A stretch of 64,000 nt of DNA from Verrucomicrobiales bacterium. GTDB taxonomy: Bacteria > Verrucomicrobiota > Verrucomicrobiia > Limisphaerales > J093. This document shows positions 46,591 through 54,921 of this stretch, piece after piece. The notes below the pieces were generated by a model. The model was not told where the DNA came from. It worked only from the letters and a program-made list of their open reading frames with translations, and ran no database searches. Every line of letters begins with the position of its first letter. Within the stretch, counting starts at the first letter, position 1. The translations under genes were made by a program, and so were the position numbers. Location of the stretch: the NCBI GenBank assembly GCA_024233215.1, contig JACKPW010000014.1, positions 62,001 to 126,000 of the forward strand, read 5' to 3'.

Positions 46591-47409
46591 TTACCAGTAT
46601 TCCTCGACGTGGATGGTGCCGAGCTCCTTGCCCTTGTCCGCGACGAAGCCCCGTGCGGCGAGAAACTCCTTCGCGGCGTCCACCATCGCGGGATTGCCGC
46701 AGAGGAAGGCCTCGCACTGCGATGGATCGATGGCGATCCCGGAGGACTGCTCCACCACCCCGTCCTCGAGCAGTTTCTGGATCCGACCGGTCAGACCGTG
46801 AAAATGCGCGTCCTCGTCCGGGCGCGTGATCGAAGGGAGATAGCTCAGATTGGGGCGCAGCCGGGCCAGACTCTCCAATTCGGCGCGGTATCCGAGATCC
46901 CAGCTGTGTCGGGCGCCATGCAGGACCACGAACTTCCGTGAGGTGTCGTTGATGAGCATCGTGCGCAGCATCGACATGTAGGGCGCGAGACCGGTACCGG
47001 TCGCCACCAACAGCACCGCCCGGTCGGGTTGGGCTTTGTCGAGGGTGAAGAAGCCGCTGGCCTTGGGCGAGAGAAACACCTTGTCGCCGTGCCGCAGGGC
47101 GAACAATCGGGGAGTCAACTCGCCGCTGGCCACCAATGTCAGGTAGAACTCCACGTACTGCCGCTCCGCGCTCGATGAGGCGATGCTGTAGGCACGGCGG
47201 ATCAGCTTCTCCGGCGCCGCCGGGGCTTCCTCCGCATCCGCTTCCGCCACCCGGGGCGCCGCCCCCACAAGGCCCAGCACGGCAAACTGCCCGGGCTGAA
47301 AGGTGAACATCTCGCCGTCCGGCTTCACGCGGAGCACGATCAACTGCGGGTTGATCTCCTCCCGCCCGACGACGGTGGCATTGTATTTCGATGTGTCTGG
47401 CGCAGTCAT
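46591..47409 (-). CDS. fpr: Ferredoxin-NADP+ reductase
   Basis: 272 residues of the bacterial Fpr type. FAD-binding RRAYSIASS (~77-85), NADP-binding ATGTGLAPYMSML and CGNPAMV, and the C-terminal aromatic HVEEYW are all present. It moves electrons between NADPH and ferredoxin or flavodoxin. A Glu/Ala-rich insert (EADAEEAPAAPEK) precedes the FAD motif. The ferredoxin at 60.4 kb is a possible but unproven partner. The start at 47409 avoids an Arg-rich extension. Confidence 0.93.
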   Translation of the reverse strand: MTAPDTSKYNATVVGREEINPQLIVLRVKPDGEMFTFQPGQFAVLGLVGAAPRVAEADAEEAPAAPEKLIRRAYSIASSSAERQYVEFYLTLVASGELTPRLFALRHGDKVFLSPKASGFFTLDKAQPDRAVLLVATGTGLAPYMSMLRTMLINDTSRKFVVLHGARHSWDLGYRAELESLARLRPNLSYLPSITRPDEDAHFHGLTGRIQKLLEDGVVEQSSGIAIDPSQCEAFLCGNPAMVDAAKEFLAARGFVADKGKELGTIHVEEYW

Positions 47410-47478
47410 CCGGTGTCTTCTTCGTTGCGTCTGCGGGCGCACTCTAGGGACGCCCGATCCCCGGCGCGAGCCAAAGAT

Positions 47479-47572
47479 GCCGCCACGGGGTCAGTCCCGA
47501 GTTTCTTGCCTTTTGGCCCTGGAAGCGCCGTGCCTGGAATACTGGAATACCCGGGACTGACCCCGTCGCGGC
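47479..47572. repeat. Palindromic GGGGTCAGTCC-family element (intergenic copy)
   Basis: 21-bp inverted repeats with one mismatch: 47479-47499 and 47552-47572, with the perfect core ACGGGGTCAGTCCCG / CGGGACTGACCCCGT. The loop is 52 bp. It lies between fpr and the esterase gene. It shares its core with the element inside the PEP-CTERM gene at 33554. Confidence 0.8.
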
Positions 47573-47623
47573 AAAAGGAGTCGCGTTTTCCCGGCGGTTC
47601 CGCTTGGATTCGTCCCACGAACC

Positions 47624-48532
47624 ATGAAAGCACGTTTGTCTGTCCTGCTCTGCACGCTCGCCCTGACCGGTCTCGGCGTCGTTGCGTCCGAACCCACCGC
47701 CACCATTCGGCTCTGGCCCGGCACCGCCCCCGGGGAGGTTGGCGGCCTCGGCCCGGAGCAGGACACCACCAAACCGGACGGCGGCCTCGTGGCCGGACGG
47801 CGACTCATCCGGTTGGGCAACGTGGCCGACCCGACCATCGCGGTTTACCCGGCGCCGGCGGACAAGAACACCGGGGCTGCCGTCCTGGTCTGTCCGGGAG
47901 GTGGCTACCACATTCTCGCCATGGATCTGGAGGGTACGGAGGTCTGCGAATGGCTCAATTCAATCGGGGTCACCGGCATCGTGCTGAAGTACCGGGTGCC
48001 GCGCCGTGCGGATCGCGAGATGTATGACGCGCCGCTGCAGGATGCACAGCGGGCCATGGGCATCCTCCGCCAGCGGGCCGGGGAATTCGGGATCAACCCG
48101 AAACGCATCGGCGTGCTCGGCTTCTCCGCCGGCGGGCACCTGTCCGCCATGCTGAGCAACCACTGGCGCGAACGCACCTATCCCGTGGTGGATGCCGCCG
48201 ACGCCCAATCCTGCCGCCCCGACTTCTCGGTCCTGATCTACCCCGCCTACCTTACCGAGAACAACGATGGCAAAGTGATTGCCGCCAACCTGCCACTCAG
48301 CGCGGACACGCCGCCCGCGTTTCTGGTGATGGCCGCGGACGATCCCGTGAAGGCGGAGAACGCGCTGCACTACGCCCTGGCCCTGGAGCAACTCAAGGTG
48401 CCCGTGGAGCTTCACCTGTATCCGAGCGGCGGCCACGGTTACGGCCTGCGCCGGACCGACAACCCGGTGACCTGGTGGCCCGAGCGCGCCACCGAATGGC
48501 TCCGCCACCAGGGGTGGCTCAAACGGGACTGA
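47624..48532 (+). CDS. Exported alpha/beta hydrolase (acetyl-esterase-like)
   Basis: 302 residues with a signal peptide (1-22). Motifs of secreted esterases are VLVCPGGGYHILA (oxyanion loop), GVLGFSAGGHLSAML (nucleophile Ser) and a C-terminal YPSGGHGYGLRR His; the acid is probably in VMAADDPVKAENAL. Relatives are acetyl-xylan or other sugar-ester esterases in polysaccharide degradation, consistent with the nearby GH127 and GHL10 genes. Its stop codon directly abuts the stop of the convergent Gfo/Idh gene. Confidence 0.9.
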   Translation: MKARLSVLLCTLALTGLGVVASEPTATIRLWPGTAPGEVGGLGPEQDTTKPDGGLVAGRRLIRLGNVADPTIAVYPAPADKNTGAAVLVCPGGGYHILAMDLEGTEVCEWLNSIGVTGIVLKYRVPRRADREMYDAPLQDAQRAMGILRQRAGEFGINPKRIGVLGFSAGGHLSAMLSNHWRERTYPVVDAADAQSCRPDFSVLIYPAYLTENNDGKVIAANLPLSADTPPAFLVMAADDPVKAENALHYALALEQLKVPVELHLYPSGGHGYGLRRTDNPVTWWPERATEWLRHQGWLKRD

Positions 48533-49957
48533 TCAAGCCAGCTTCCAGCCGTCGCGATACTGCGATTCCTTGAGGAACTGATCCGCCTCGGGGGCATTGG
48601 TCGCCTTCATGGCGGCGGAGTCCCACGTGATCTTCTTCCTGGTGCGCAGGGCCACCGGGCCCAGCAACACCAACTCGGTCAACGCCGCACCATACTCGAA
48701 ATTCGCGCCGGCGGGCTCGCCTCCCTTGCAGGCATCCAGCCAGTCGCGATGATGCCCCTTTACGCGACGCAGGGTTTTCTCCGGGCGTTGGTAGGTGTCC
48801 ATCAGGTCGAGCGGCAACAAGGTCGGCTCGCCCGCCCAGCCGGGGCACATCATCTTGCCTTTGTCCCCGATAAACAGGACCCCGTTGCGGCCGCCCCCCA
48901 GCATCATGCCATCCTCAAGTTCATCCGGACGCGCGGGTTCCAGTCCGCCGTCGTACCAGACCAGTCTGACCGGCGGCAGGTTGCCGCGGCCCTCGAACTG
49001 GTAGGTGTACATGGCACCGGCCGGCGCCATGTAATCGTCCACCTCCCCGACGGCGGTGCCTTCCACGGTGCGCGGGGATCGCAGGTCGAGCGCCATGAAC
49101 GCCTGGTCCAGGTTGTGGCAGGCCATGTCCCCGATGGGCGCAGTGCCGAAGTCCCAGAAATCACGCCAGGTTACCGGGGAGTAGGCACTGCTGTAGGGAC
49201 GCGGGTCGCGGGGCCCCAGCCAGAGATCCCATTCCACGCCCGCGGGGGTCGGTTCCGACGGCGGTCGGCCACCGCCCAGAAGCGTGCCCCAGCGGGTGGC
49301 GGCGCTCCACGCATGGACCTCGCGGACCGGGCCGATGGCATCGTCCCAGATCCACTCGCAGGCGGCCCGCAGTCCCTCGCCGGAATGCCCGTGGTTGCCC
49401 ATCTGGGTGGCGACGCCGGTCTCCCGGGCCACCCTTGCCATCAGTCGGGCTTCCCAGATGTTGTGGGCCAGCGGCTTCTCGCAGTAGACATGCTTGCCCA
49501 TCCGCATGGCGGGCAGCACCACCTGGGCGTGGTTGTGATCCGGGGTGGCGCAGAGCACGGCGTCAAAGTCCCGCGCCTTCTCCTCATAGAGCTTCCGGAA
49601 GTCGACGTATTCGGCGCAGGCGTGGTTCGGCGTCTTCGCGGAGTAGTGTTTCTCAATCTCCTGCTTGATCGGTTTCCGGCCCGCCACGCCGCGATAGTAG
49701 AACCGGTCCAGATTGTGTGACGCGATGGGATCGCAGACGGCGACGACCTGGGCATCGGCCTCGTTGAAGAGAGCCCGGAGGTTGGTCCGGCCCTGGCCAC
49801 CGGCGCCGACGAGGGCGATGTTCACCTTTTCGCTGGGCGGGACAAAGCGGGGTCCGCCGAGCACGTGCCGGGGAACGAGGGTGACGGCGGTCACCGCGGC
49901 GGTGGTGGTGCGAACGAACTGGCGCCGGTTCAGGCGGCTTCTGCGGGCTTGGTTCAT
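48533..49957 (-). CDS. Tat-exported Gfo/Idh/MocA family oxidoreductase
   Basis: 474 residues. The Tat signal is NRRQFVRTTTAAVTAVTLV (10-28). The Rossmann fold begins VNIALVGAGGQGRTNL, with CEKPLAHN (the EKP motif, catalytic-type Lys) and the C-terminal beta-sheet domain. Such proteins oxidise or reduce sugars with tightly bound NAD(P); the export signal suggests periplasmic action on glycans. The 3' end converges on the esterase with no gap. Confidence 0.92.
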   Translation of the reverse strand: MNQARRSRLNRRQFVRTTTAAVTAVTLVPRHVLGGPRFVPPSEKVNIALVGAGGQGRTNLRALFNEADAQVVAVCDPIASHNLDRFYYRGVAGRKPIKQEIEKHYSAKTPNHACAEYVDFRKLYEEKARDFDAVLCATPDHNHAQVVLPAMRMGKHVYCEKPLAHNIWEARLMARVARETGVATQMGNHGHSGEGLRAACEWIWDDAIGPVREVHAWSAATRWGTLLGGGRPPSEPTPAGVEWDLWLGPRDPRPYSSAYSPVTWRDFWDFGTAPIGDMACHNLDQAFMALDLRSPRTVEGTAVGEVDDYMAPAGAMYTYQFEGRGNLPPVRLVWYDGGLEPARPDELEDGMMLGGGRNGVLFIGDKGKMMCPGWAGEPTLLPLDLMDTYQRPEKTLRRVKGHHRDWLDACKGGEPAGANFEYGAALTELVLLGPVALRTRKKITWDSAAMKATNAPEADQFLKESQYRDGWKLA

Positions 49958-50211
49958 GTTGTGCTTCGGATGTGGGGGGCGCGGCCGAAAGGCGCGTCCC
50001 GAATGGCTTGTTGCTGGCGGGCAGTCTCGGCCGATGGGAGCGGTCCGGCAAGGCGGAATGCCCGATTTGAGGGGGCAGGTGGCCCGCCGGGGACGGCGCG
50101 GCGACCTCCTTTCTATTTGCACGAACCCGGGCCTCGCGTAAGCTGCAGACGAATTGTTACTCCGGGGCGGCCGGTTGCACTGCAAGCGTCTGGAACCGCC
50201 CCTTACGCAAG

Positions 50212-51480
50212 ATGAAGGTTTCAACGATTATCCCATGGTTGCTGGCGGCCGGCCTTGTCGGCGGCGTGTGTGCGGCGACGGCCCAGGTCCCTCTCCGTGT
50301 GGGACCGGTGCCCCCGGTGGCCCCGCCCGTCCCGGGCCCGGTGACCGCCCCGGTGGTTTCCGGCAACGGGGCGCAGATCCAGTTCGCTGAGCCGAGTTTC
50401 AGCTTTGGCAAGGTGGCGGCAGGCAGCGAGGTGAAGCACGACTTCGAGTTTGTGAACACTGGCGACCAGGTGCTGGAGATCCGGTCGGTGCAGACCTCCT
50501 GCGGTTGCACCACCGCGGCGGATTACGAAAGGAGCATCGCTCCGGGCGCCAGGGGGCGGATTCCGGTCATCCTGCGCACGACCGGTTTCACCGGGCCCCT
50601 CCACAAGACCATCACGGTGAACAGCACGGCAGTGCGCGAACCGACGGTGGTGCTGCAACTGACCGGGGAAGCCTGGGTGCCGGTGGCGGTCAGCCCGCCC
50701 TACCTGTATTTCCCGCAGGTCACCGGCGGTGCGCCCGCCGCCGCCCGTACGGCACGGATTACCAGCAACGTCGAGTCTCCCCTGCACATCCTCTCCACCC
50801 AGGTGGAACCGGACTCCTTCAAGGCGGTGTTGCGGACAGTCGAGGAGGGGAAGGTATTCGAGTTGGAGGTCACCCCGGTGGGTGAGTTCAAGCCCGGGGC
50901 AACCCAGGGTCTGGTGCGCCTCGAGACCAACCAGAAAGACAGTCCGGAACTGCAGGTGAAACTGTATCTCAACGTGCTGGAGGCGGTGGTCGTGACCCCC
51001 AAGCACTTGATCCTGCCCGCCGGCAACCTGCCCGCGGCGACCAAGCGCTATGTGAGCATCCGCAGCAGCGACAACACCCCGCTCGTCGTCAAGAGCGTGG
51101 AGGTCCCCGGATTTGCGGATGTCGCCACCTCGTTCACCGAGACGATTCCCGGGAAGATGTTCCGGGTTGAGGCGACCTTCCCCGAGGGGTTCCTGCTCGA
51201 ACAGGGACAGAGTCCGAAGCTCCTGGTGCACACCGACCGTGCCGACTATGAGGAGCTGGAGGTTCCGGTGGTCCAGCCGGTGCGGTCGTCCGTCATTCGG
51301 CCACGCGCGCCCGTGACGGTGAGGGCCCCGGCTTCCGTCGCTCCGCTGGCCCCGGTCCCCGAACCCACGCCCCGGGTCAGTATTCCCGCTACGCCGGTTC
51401 CCGAACTGCGGCCCATTCCCCCCGGCGCAGGCAGCGAGAGTCTCCCGCCGGTGCCGCCGATTCCGCCCCGCTCGCGCTGA
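50212..51480 (+). CDS. Exported DUF1573 protein
   Basis: 422 residues with a signal peptide (1-24) and a Pro-rich stretch. The DUF1573 domain (~60-150) has SFSFGKVAAGSEVKHDFEF and TSCGCTTA, the family's conserved cysteine pair. Two further Ig-like beta domains follow (~165-260 and ~262-350), then a Pro-rich tail of ~65 residues (PVPEPTPRVSIPATPVP). Function is unknown; the family often sits with thiol-redox or sulfur genes. It is the first gene of a three-gene operon with the rhodanese and MauE-like genes. Confidence 0.88.
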   Translation: MKVSTIIPWLLAAGLVGGVCAATAQVPLRVGPVPPVAPPVPGPVTAPVVSGNGAQIQFAEPSFSFGKVAAGSEVKHDFEFVNTGDQVLEIRSVQTSCGCTTAADYERSIAPGARGRIPVILRTTGFTGPLHKTITVNSTAVREPTVVLQLTGEAWVPVAVSPPYLYFPQVTGGAPAAARTARITSNVESPLHILSTQVEPDSFKAVLRTVEEGKVFELEVTPVGEFKPGATQGLVRLETNQKDSPELQVKLYLNVLEAVVVTPKHLILPAGNLPAATKRYVSIRSSDNTPLVVKSVEVPGFADVATSFTETIPGKMFRVEATFPEGFLLEQGQSPKLLVHTDRADYEELEVPVVQPVRSSVIRPRAPVTVRAPASVAPLAPVPEPTPRVSIPATPVPELRPIPPGAGSESLPPVPPIPPRSR

Positions 51481-51491
51481 GGCCAGCCCTC

Positions 51492-52103
51492 GTGACCGGT
51501 TCCGGAAGAGCGCTTCTCCAGGCGGCCGCCGTGTTGTTGGGCGGGGTCGTGCTGGGTGTCGTCGGCAACGGGCTCTCGCCGGTGGGACTCTCGCTGACCC
51601 GCGATTACTTCCCCTTGGACCATGGGGCTCAGGCCCCCGCCAATCCCCCCGGCGCCACGCCGGCTTCAGCGGACCCATCGCCATCGCTCGTCCCGCCGGT
51701 CCCGCTTGAGACGGGGGTTCAGCGGATTGACCCGGCGGAAGCCCGGGCCCTGTTCGAGGATCCGCGGCGCGAGGCCGATCTGGTCGTGTTCATTGATGCG
51801 CGTGATCGGTCGGCCTATGACCGGGGACATATCCCCGGTGCCTACCTGTTTGACCATTACCACCCGGAGAATCACGTGGCGGAGGTGCTGCCCGTCTGTC
51901 AGACCGCCGAGTTGGTGGTGGTGTATTGCAAGGGCGGCAGTTGCGAGGACAGCCTGCTCACGGCGGTGACGCTGCGGGAGATGGGGGTTCCGGGCGATCA
52001 CCTGCGGCTGTATGAGGCGGGGTTCACCGACTGGAGTCAGGCGGGTCTGCCGGTGGAAACCGGACCCCGGCTGAGCGGTCAACTGCTCCCTGCCACCCAA
52101 TGA
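51492..52103 (+). CDS. Membrane-anchored rhodanese-like sulfurtransferase
   Basis: 203 residues with a GTG start. An N-terminal transmembrane anchor (~7-27) and a Pro-rich linker precede a rhodanese domain (~75-195): FIDARDRSAYDRGHIPGAY and VVVYCKGGSCEDS, with the persulfide-carrying Cys in CKGGSC. It probably acts in the periplasm on reactive sulfur. Its stop overlaps the next start by 4 bp. Confidence 0.9.
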   Translation: MTGSGRALLQAAAVLLGGVVLGVVGNGLSPVGLSLTRDYFPLDHGAQAPANPPGATPASADPSPSLVPPVPLETGVQRIDPAEARALFEDPRREADLVVFIDARDRSAYDRGHIPGAYLFDHYHPENHVAEVLPVCQTAELVVVYCKGGSCEDSLLTAVTLREMGVPGDHLRLYEAGFTDWSQAGLPVETGPRLSGQLLPATQ

Positions 52104-52612
52104 CCACAACCGCAACCCAGCAACGGCCATGGACGCCGGGGGAGATCGCCCTGGTGGTGGCGCGGCTGTTTCTGGGGGTGGCGTTCTTCTATCTGGGTCT
52201 CGTCAAGGCCTCGGATCCGGTGGCCTTTCTCAAGCAGGTTCGTGCCTACGAACTGGTCAGCCAGCCATTGCTGCTCAACAGCGTTGCGGTCATTCTCCCC
52301 TGGCTGGAGATGCTCTGCGGTGTCCTGCTGGTGAGCGGTGTGGCCCTGCGGGGCACCGCGTTGGTGACCCTCGCCCTGCTGGTGTTCTTCACCGCGGCGG
52401 TGGCCAACCGTGGCCTCGCTCTGGCCCGCGAGCAGGACACGCGGTTGTGCGTCATCAAGTTCGATTGCGGCTGCGGCACGGGCGAGGTCTTCGTCTGCAA
52501 CAAGCTGGTTGAGAACTCGCTCCTCATCGGACTTGCCGTGCTGCCATTGATCCGGCCGCGGCAGCGGTTTGCCTTGGGCCGGGAGGGGGCCGGACCTTCA
52601 ACGGCCCGTTGA
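52100..52612 (+). CDS. MauE/DoxX-like integral membrane protein
   Basis: 170 residues with four helices: ~15-33 (ALVVARLFLGVAFFYLG), 60-80, 85-103 and 135-150. Three cysteines lie in KFDCGCGTGEVFVCNKL between helices 3 and 4, as in MauE-type proteins, which are implicated in disulfide formation or electron transfer for exported proteins. The overlap with the rhodanese gene suggests joint action in thiol or sulfur redox. Confidence 0.85.
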   Translation: MTTTATQQRPWTPGEIALVVARLFLGVAFFYLGLVKASDPVAFLKQVRAYELVSQPLLLNSVAVILPWLEMLCGVLLVSGVALRGTALVTLALLVFFTAAVANRGLALAREQDTRLCVIKFDCGCGTGEVFVCNKLVENSLLIGLAVLPLIRPRQRFALGREGAGPSTAR

Positions 52613-52712
52613 CGCCGTTTCCTGCGATGTTACCGTCCGGCCGCAGGCGCTGCCGGCTCCAGTTCACATCACATCCATTGCGGCGCCCGCTGACACTGAC
52701 GTTTTCTCCAGG

Positions 52713-53951
52713 ATGCCGCGCCGGCCTGCAGTCGCCTTTGTGCTGGTCACGCTCTTCCTCGACGTGCTCGGGGTGGGGTTGATCATTCCCATTCTGCCGC
52801 GACTGATCGAGGAACTCTCCGGCGGCGACCTGTCTTCCGCCTCGCATTCCTTCGGGCTGCTGGTGGCGCTCTATTCGTTGATGCAGTTTGTCTGCGCACC
52901 GATCCTTGGGAGCCTCTCGGACCGGTTCGGCCGCCGCCCGGTGATCCTGGTGTCGCTGCTTGGTTCGGGGCTGGACTACCTCATGCTGGCCTGGGCTCCC
53001 AGCCTGCCGTGGTTCTTTCTCGGTCGTGCCGTGTCGGGGATCACGGGTGCCAGCATCACGGCGGCGAGTGCTTACATCGCGGACGTGACGCCGCCGGAGA
53101 AGCGCGCGCAGAACTTCGGATTGATTGGCGCGACCTTTGGCCTGGGCTTCATTGCGGGCCCGGCGCTGGGGGGGGTGCTGGGGGACCTGGGATTGCGGTT
53201 ACCGTTCCTGGTGGCGGCCGGAATGACGTTGATCAACTGGCTTTACGGCCTCTGGGTGCTGCCGGAGTCCCTCAAGCCGGGGAACCGGCGTGAGTTTTCC
53301 TGGGGCCGGTCCAACCCGGTGGGGGCACTGCTCTCACTCCGGCGATATCCCGTGGTGTTTGGTCTCTCGTTTATGTTCTTCCTCCTGCACGTGGCCCAAA
53401 CCTCCCTGCACAGCACCTGGGTGCTCTATACCGGCCATCGCTACGGATGGACCGTGGGCCAGACGGGGTTGTCGCTGGCCGTGGTCGGCGCATCCGCGAT
53501 GATCGTGCAGGGCGGTTTGGTGCGGCGGATCATCCCCCGAATCGGTGAGGCCCGCGGCATCATCCTCGGGCTGTCGATCAACGCGCTGGCGATGACGGGC
53601 TACGGACTGGCCACCCGGGGCTGGATGATCTACGCGATTCTGGCCTGCGGCGCCTTGGGGGGGATCGCCGGTCCCGCGGCCCAGGGCCTGATCTCGAGGC
53701 GCGTCCAGGCCAACGAACAGGGCTCGGTGCAGGGGGCCCTCTCCAGTCTCGCCAGCGTGGCGGGGATTGTCGGTCCGCCTGTGGCCACCGCGTTGTTCGG
53801 CTACTTCGTGCGCGAAGATGCCAGGATCCATCTCCCCGGGGCGCCGTTCTTCATGGCCTCAATCCTCGTGCTGACCGCCCTGGCGGTGGCCGGACGCGTC
53901 CTGCAGGATGACCTGACCCTCGCCCGCGCCTCGTCACGGCCGACGCCGTGA
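52713..53951 (+). CDS. MFS drug exporter (TetA-like)
   Basis: 412 residues with about 12 transmembrane helices. Family motifs are FLDVLGVGLIIPILPRL (helix 1), GSLSDRFGRRPVIL (motif A after helix 2) and GRAVSGITGASITAASAYIADV. These match the tetracycline/H+ antiporter-like branch of the major facilitator superfamily; the drug range is unknown, and many chromosomal relatives do not confer tetracycline resistance. The ATG at 52713 is the first giving a normal N-terminus. Confidence 0.9.
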   Translation: MPRRPAVAFVLVTLFLDVLGVGLIIPILPRLIEELSGGDLSSASHSFGLLVALYSLMQFVCAPILGSLSDRFGRRPVILVSLLGSGLDYLMLAWAPSLPWFFLGRAVSGITGASITAASAYIADVTPPEKRAQNFGLIGATFGLGFIAGPALGGVLGDLGLRLPFLVAAGMTLINWLYGLWVLPESLKPGNRREFSWGRSNPVGALLSLRRYPVVFGLSFMFFLLHVAQTSLHSTWVLYTGHRYGWTVGQTGLSLAVVGASAMIVQGGLVRRIIPRIGEARGIILGLSINALAMTGYGLATRGWMIYAILACGALGGIAGPAAQGLISRRVQANEQGSVQGALSSLASVAGIVGPPVATALFGYFVREDARIHLPGAPFFMASILVLTALAVAGRVLQDDLTLARASSRPTP

Positions 53952-54102
53952 ATGGAAGGGCAGGGTGCCGCGAAAGCGGCGGGTCCTGAAGTTGTCCATG
54001 GCGGAACGGGGAAACTCCGGACCTGTTCGGGAGGCCCGGCAGTTCATCCCGAGGCCCCGGCATTCCGGGGGCTGCCGCGGGGACCGCGCCTGAATGCCGG
54101 TC

Positions 54103-54855
54103 CTACTTCGCGAGATCGGTGAAGATCTGGTCGGCTTCCTCGAGGGATTCCTTGGAGCCGATGTCAAACCAGCGGCCAGGGACGGTCCAGGTATAGACCG
54201 GCGTCTGGGGGTAGAGCCACTGGATCAGGCGACCGGGTTGATCCGGGTTGTTGCCCTCCGCCATGTAGCGATGGATCAACGGGAGAGTGGCCTTGGGGTA
54301 GTAGTAGAGGGCGATGCCGGTCAACGAAGACGTGGGATTTGCCGGCTTTTCCTCGAAGAAGGTGATGCGGTCGTCAGCATCGACCGTGATGGAATTGTAT
54401 TTCTTCACCAACTCCAGGTTCCCGACGTCGTAGACCCCCAGCACGGGCGCCTGTTTCTCACGGCAGAAACGGCCGTAATCCTCGAGGCTCTGGCTGAACA
54501 GGTTGTCACCCGCCACAACCATCAGGTCGTCGTCGAGTCGTTCCCGGGTCAGGACGAAATGAATGTCGCCGATGGCGCCGAGCTTGTTGGTGTCATCGGT
54601 GGAACCGTCGTTGACGATGGTGAACTCGACCTTCGCCTTGGTTTCCCGGTAGTGGTCGGCCCACTGCTGGAAGTGGCTGACGAACTTGGCGTTGGTAACG
54701 ACGAGGACGCGATCGATGCCGGGGATGGGGGTGAGGTTGTCCAGCACGTGCTCGACCATCGGCTTGCCGGCGACCGGCAGGAGCGGCTTGGGCTGGTTGA
54801 GGGTGAGGGGGTAGAGGCGGGTGGCGTAGCCGGCTCCGAGGATCAGCAGGTTCAT
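54103..54855 (-). CDS. Sugar-phosphate nucleotidyltransferase
   Basis: 250 residues. The NTP_transferase fold begins MNLLILGAGYATRLYPLT with the LxxPKPLLPVAGKPM signature, then VVAGDNLF (metal-binding Asp), FFEEKP and WFDIGSKESL. It activates a sugar 1-phosphate to an NDP-sugar; similarity is greatest to glucose-1-phosphate thymidylyl- or uridylyltransferases, but the substrate cannot be fixed from sequence. It starts 66 bp after the ptsI gene and may be co-transcribed. Confidence 0.9.
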   Translation of the reverse strand: MNLLILGAGYATRLYPLTLNQPKPLLPVAGKPMVEHVLDNLTPIPGIDRVLVVTNAKFVSHFQQWADHYRETKAKVEFTIVNDGSTDDTNKLGAIGDIHFVLTRERLDDDLMVVAGDNLFSQSLEDYGRFCREKQAPVLGVYDVGNLELVKKYNSITVDADDRITFFEEKPANPTSSLTGIALYYYPKATLPLIHRYMAEGNNPDQPGRLIQWLYPQTPVYTWTVPGRWFDIGSKESLEEADQIFTDLAK

Positions 54856-54921
54856 AAGGGCAGTCAGTGGTGTTTGCGGTGTGGGCCTCTCCGGAGCATC
54901 CGGCCGGGCCCGGGATCAGGG

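Noticed and set aside
54055..54070. CCCCGG-CATT-CCGGGG hairpin between the MFS and nucleotidyltransferase genes
   Set aside because: It could be a bidirectional terminator, but there is no T-run on either side and such GC hairpins are common by chance here.
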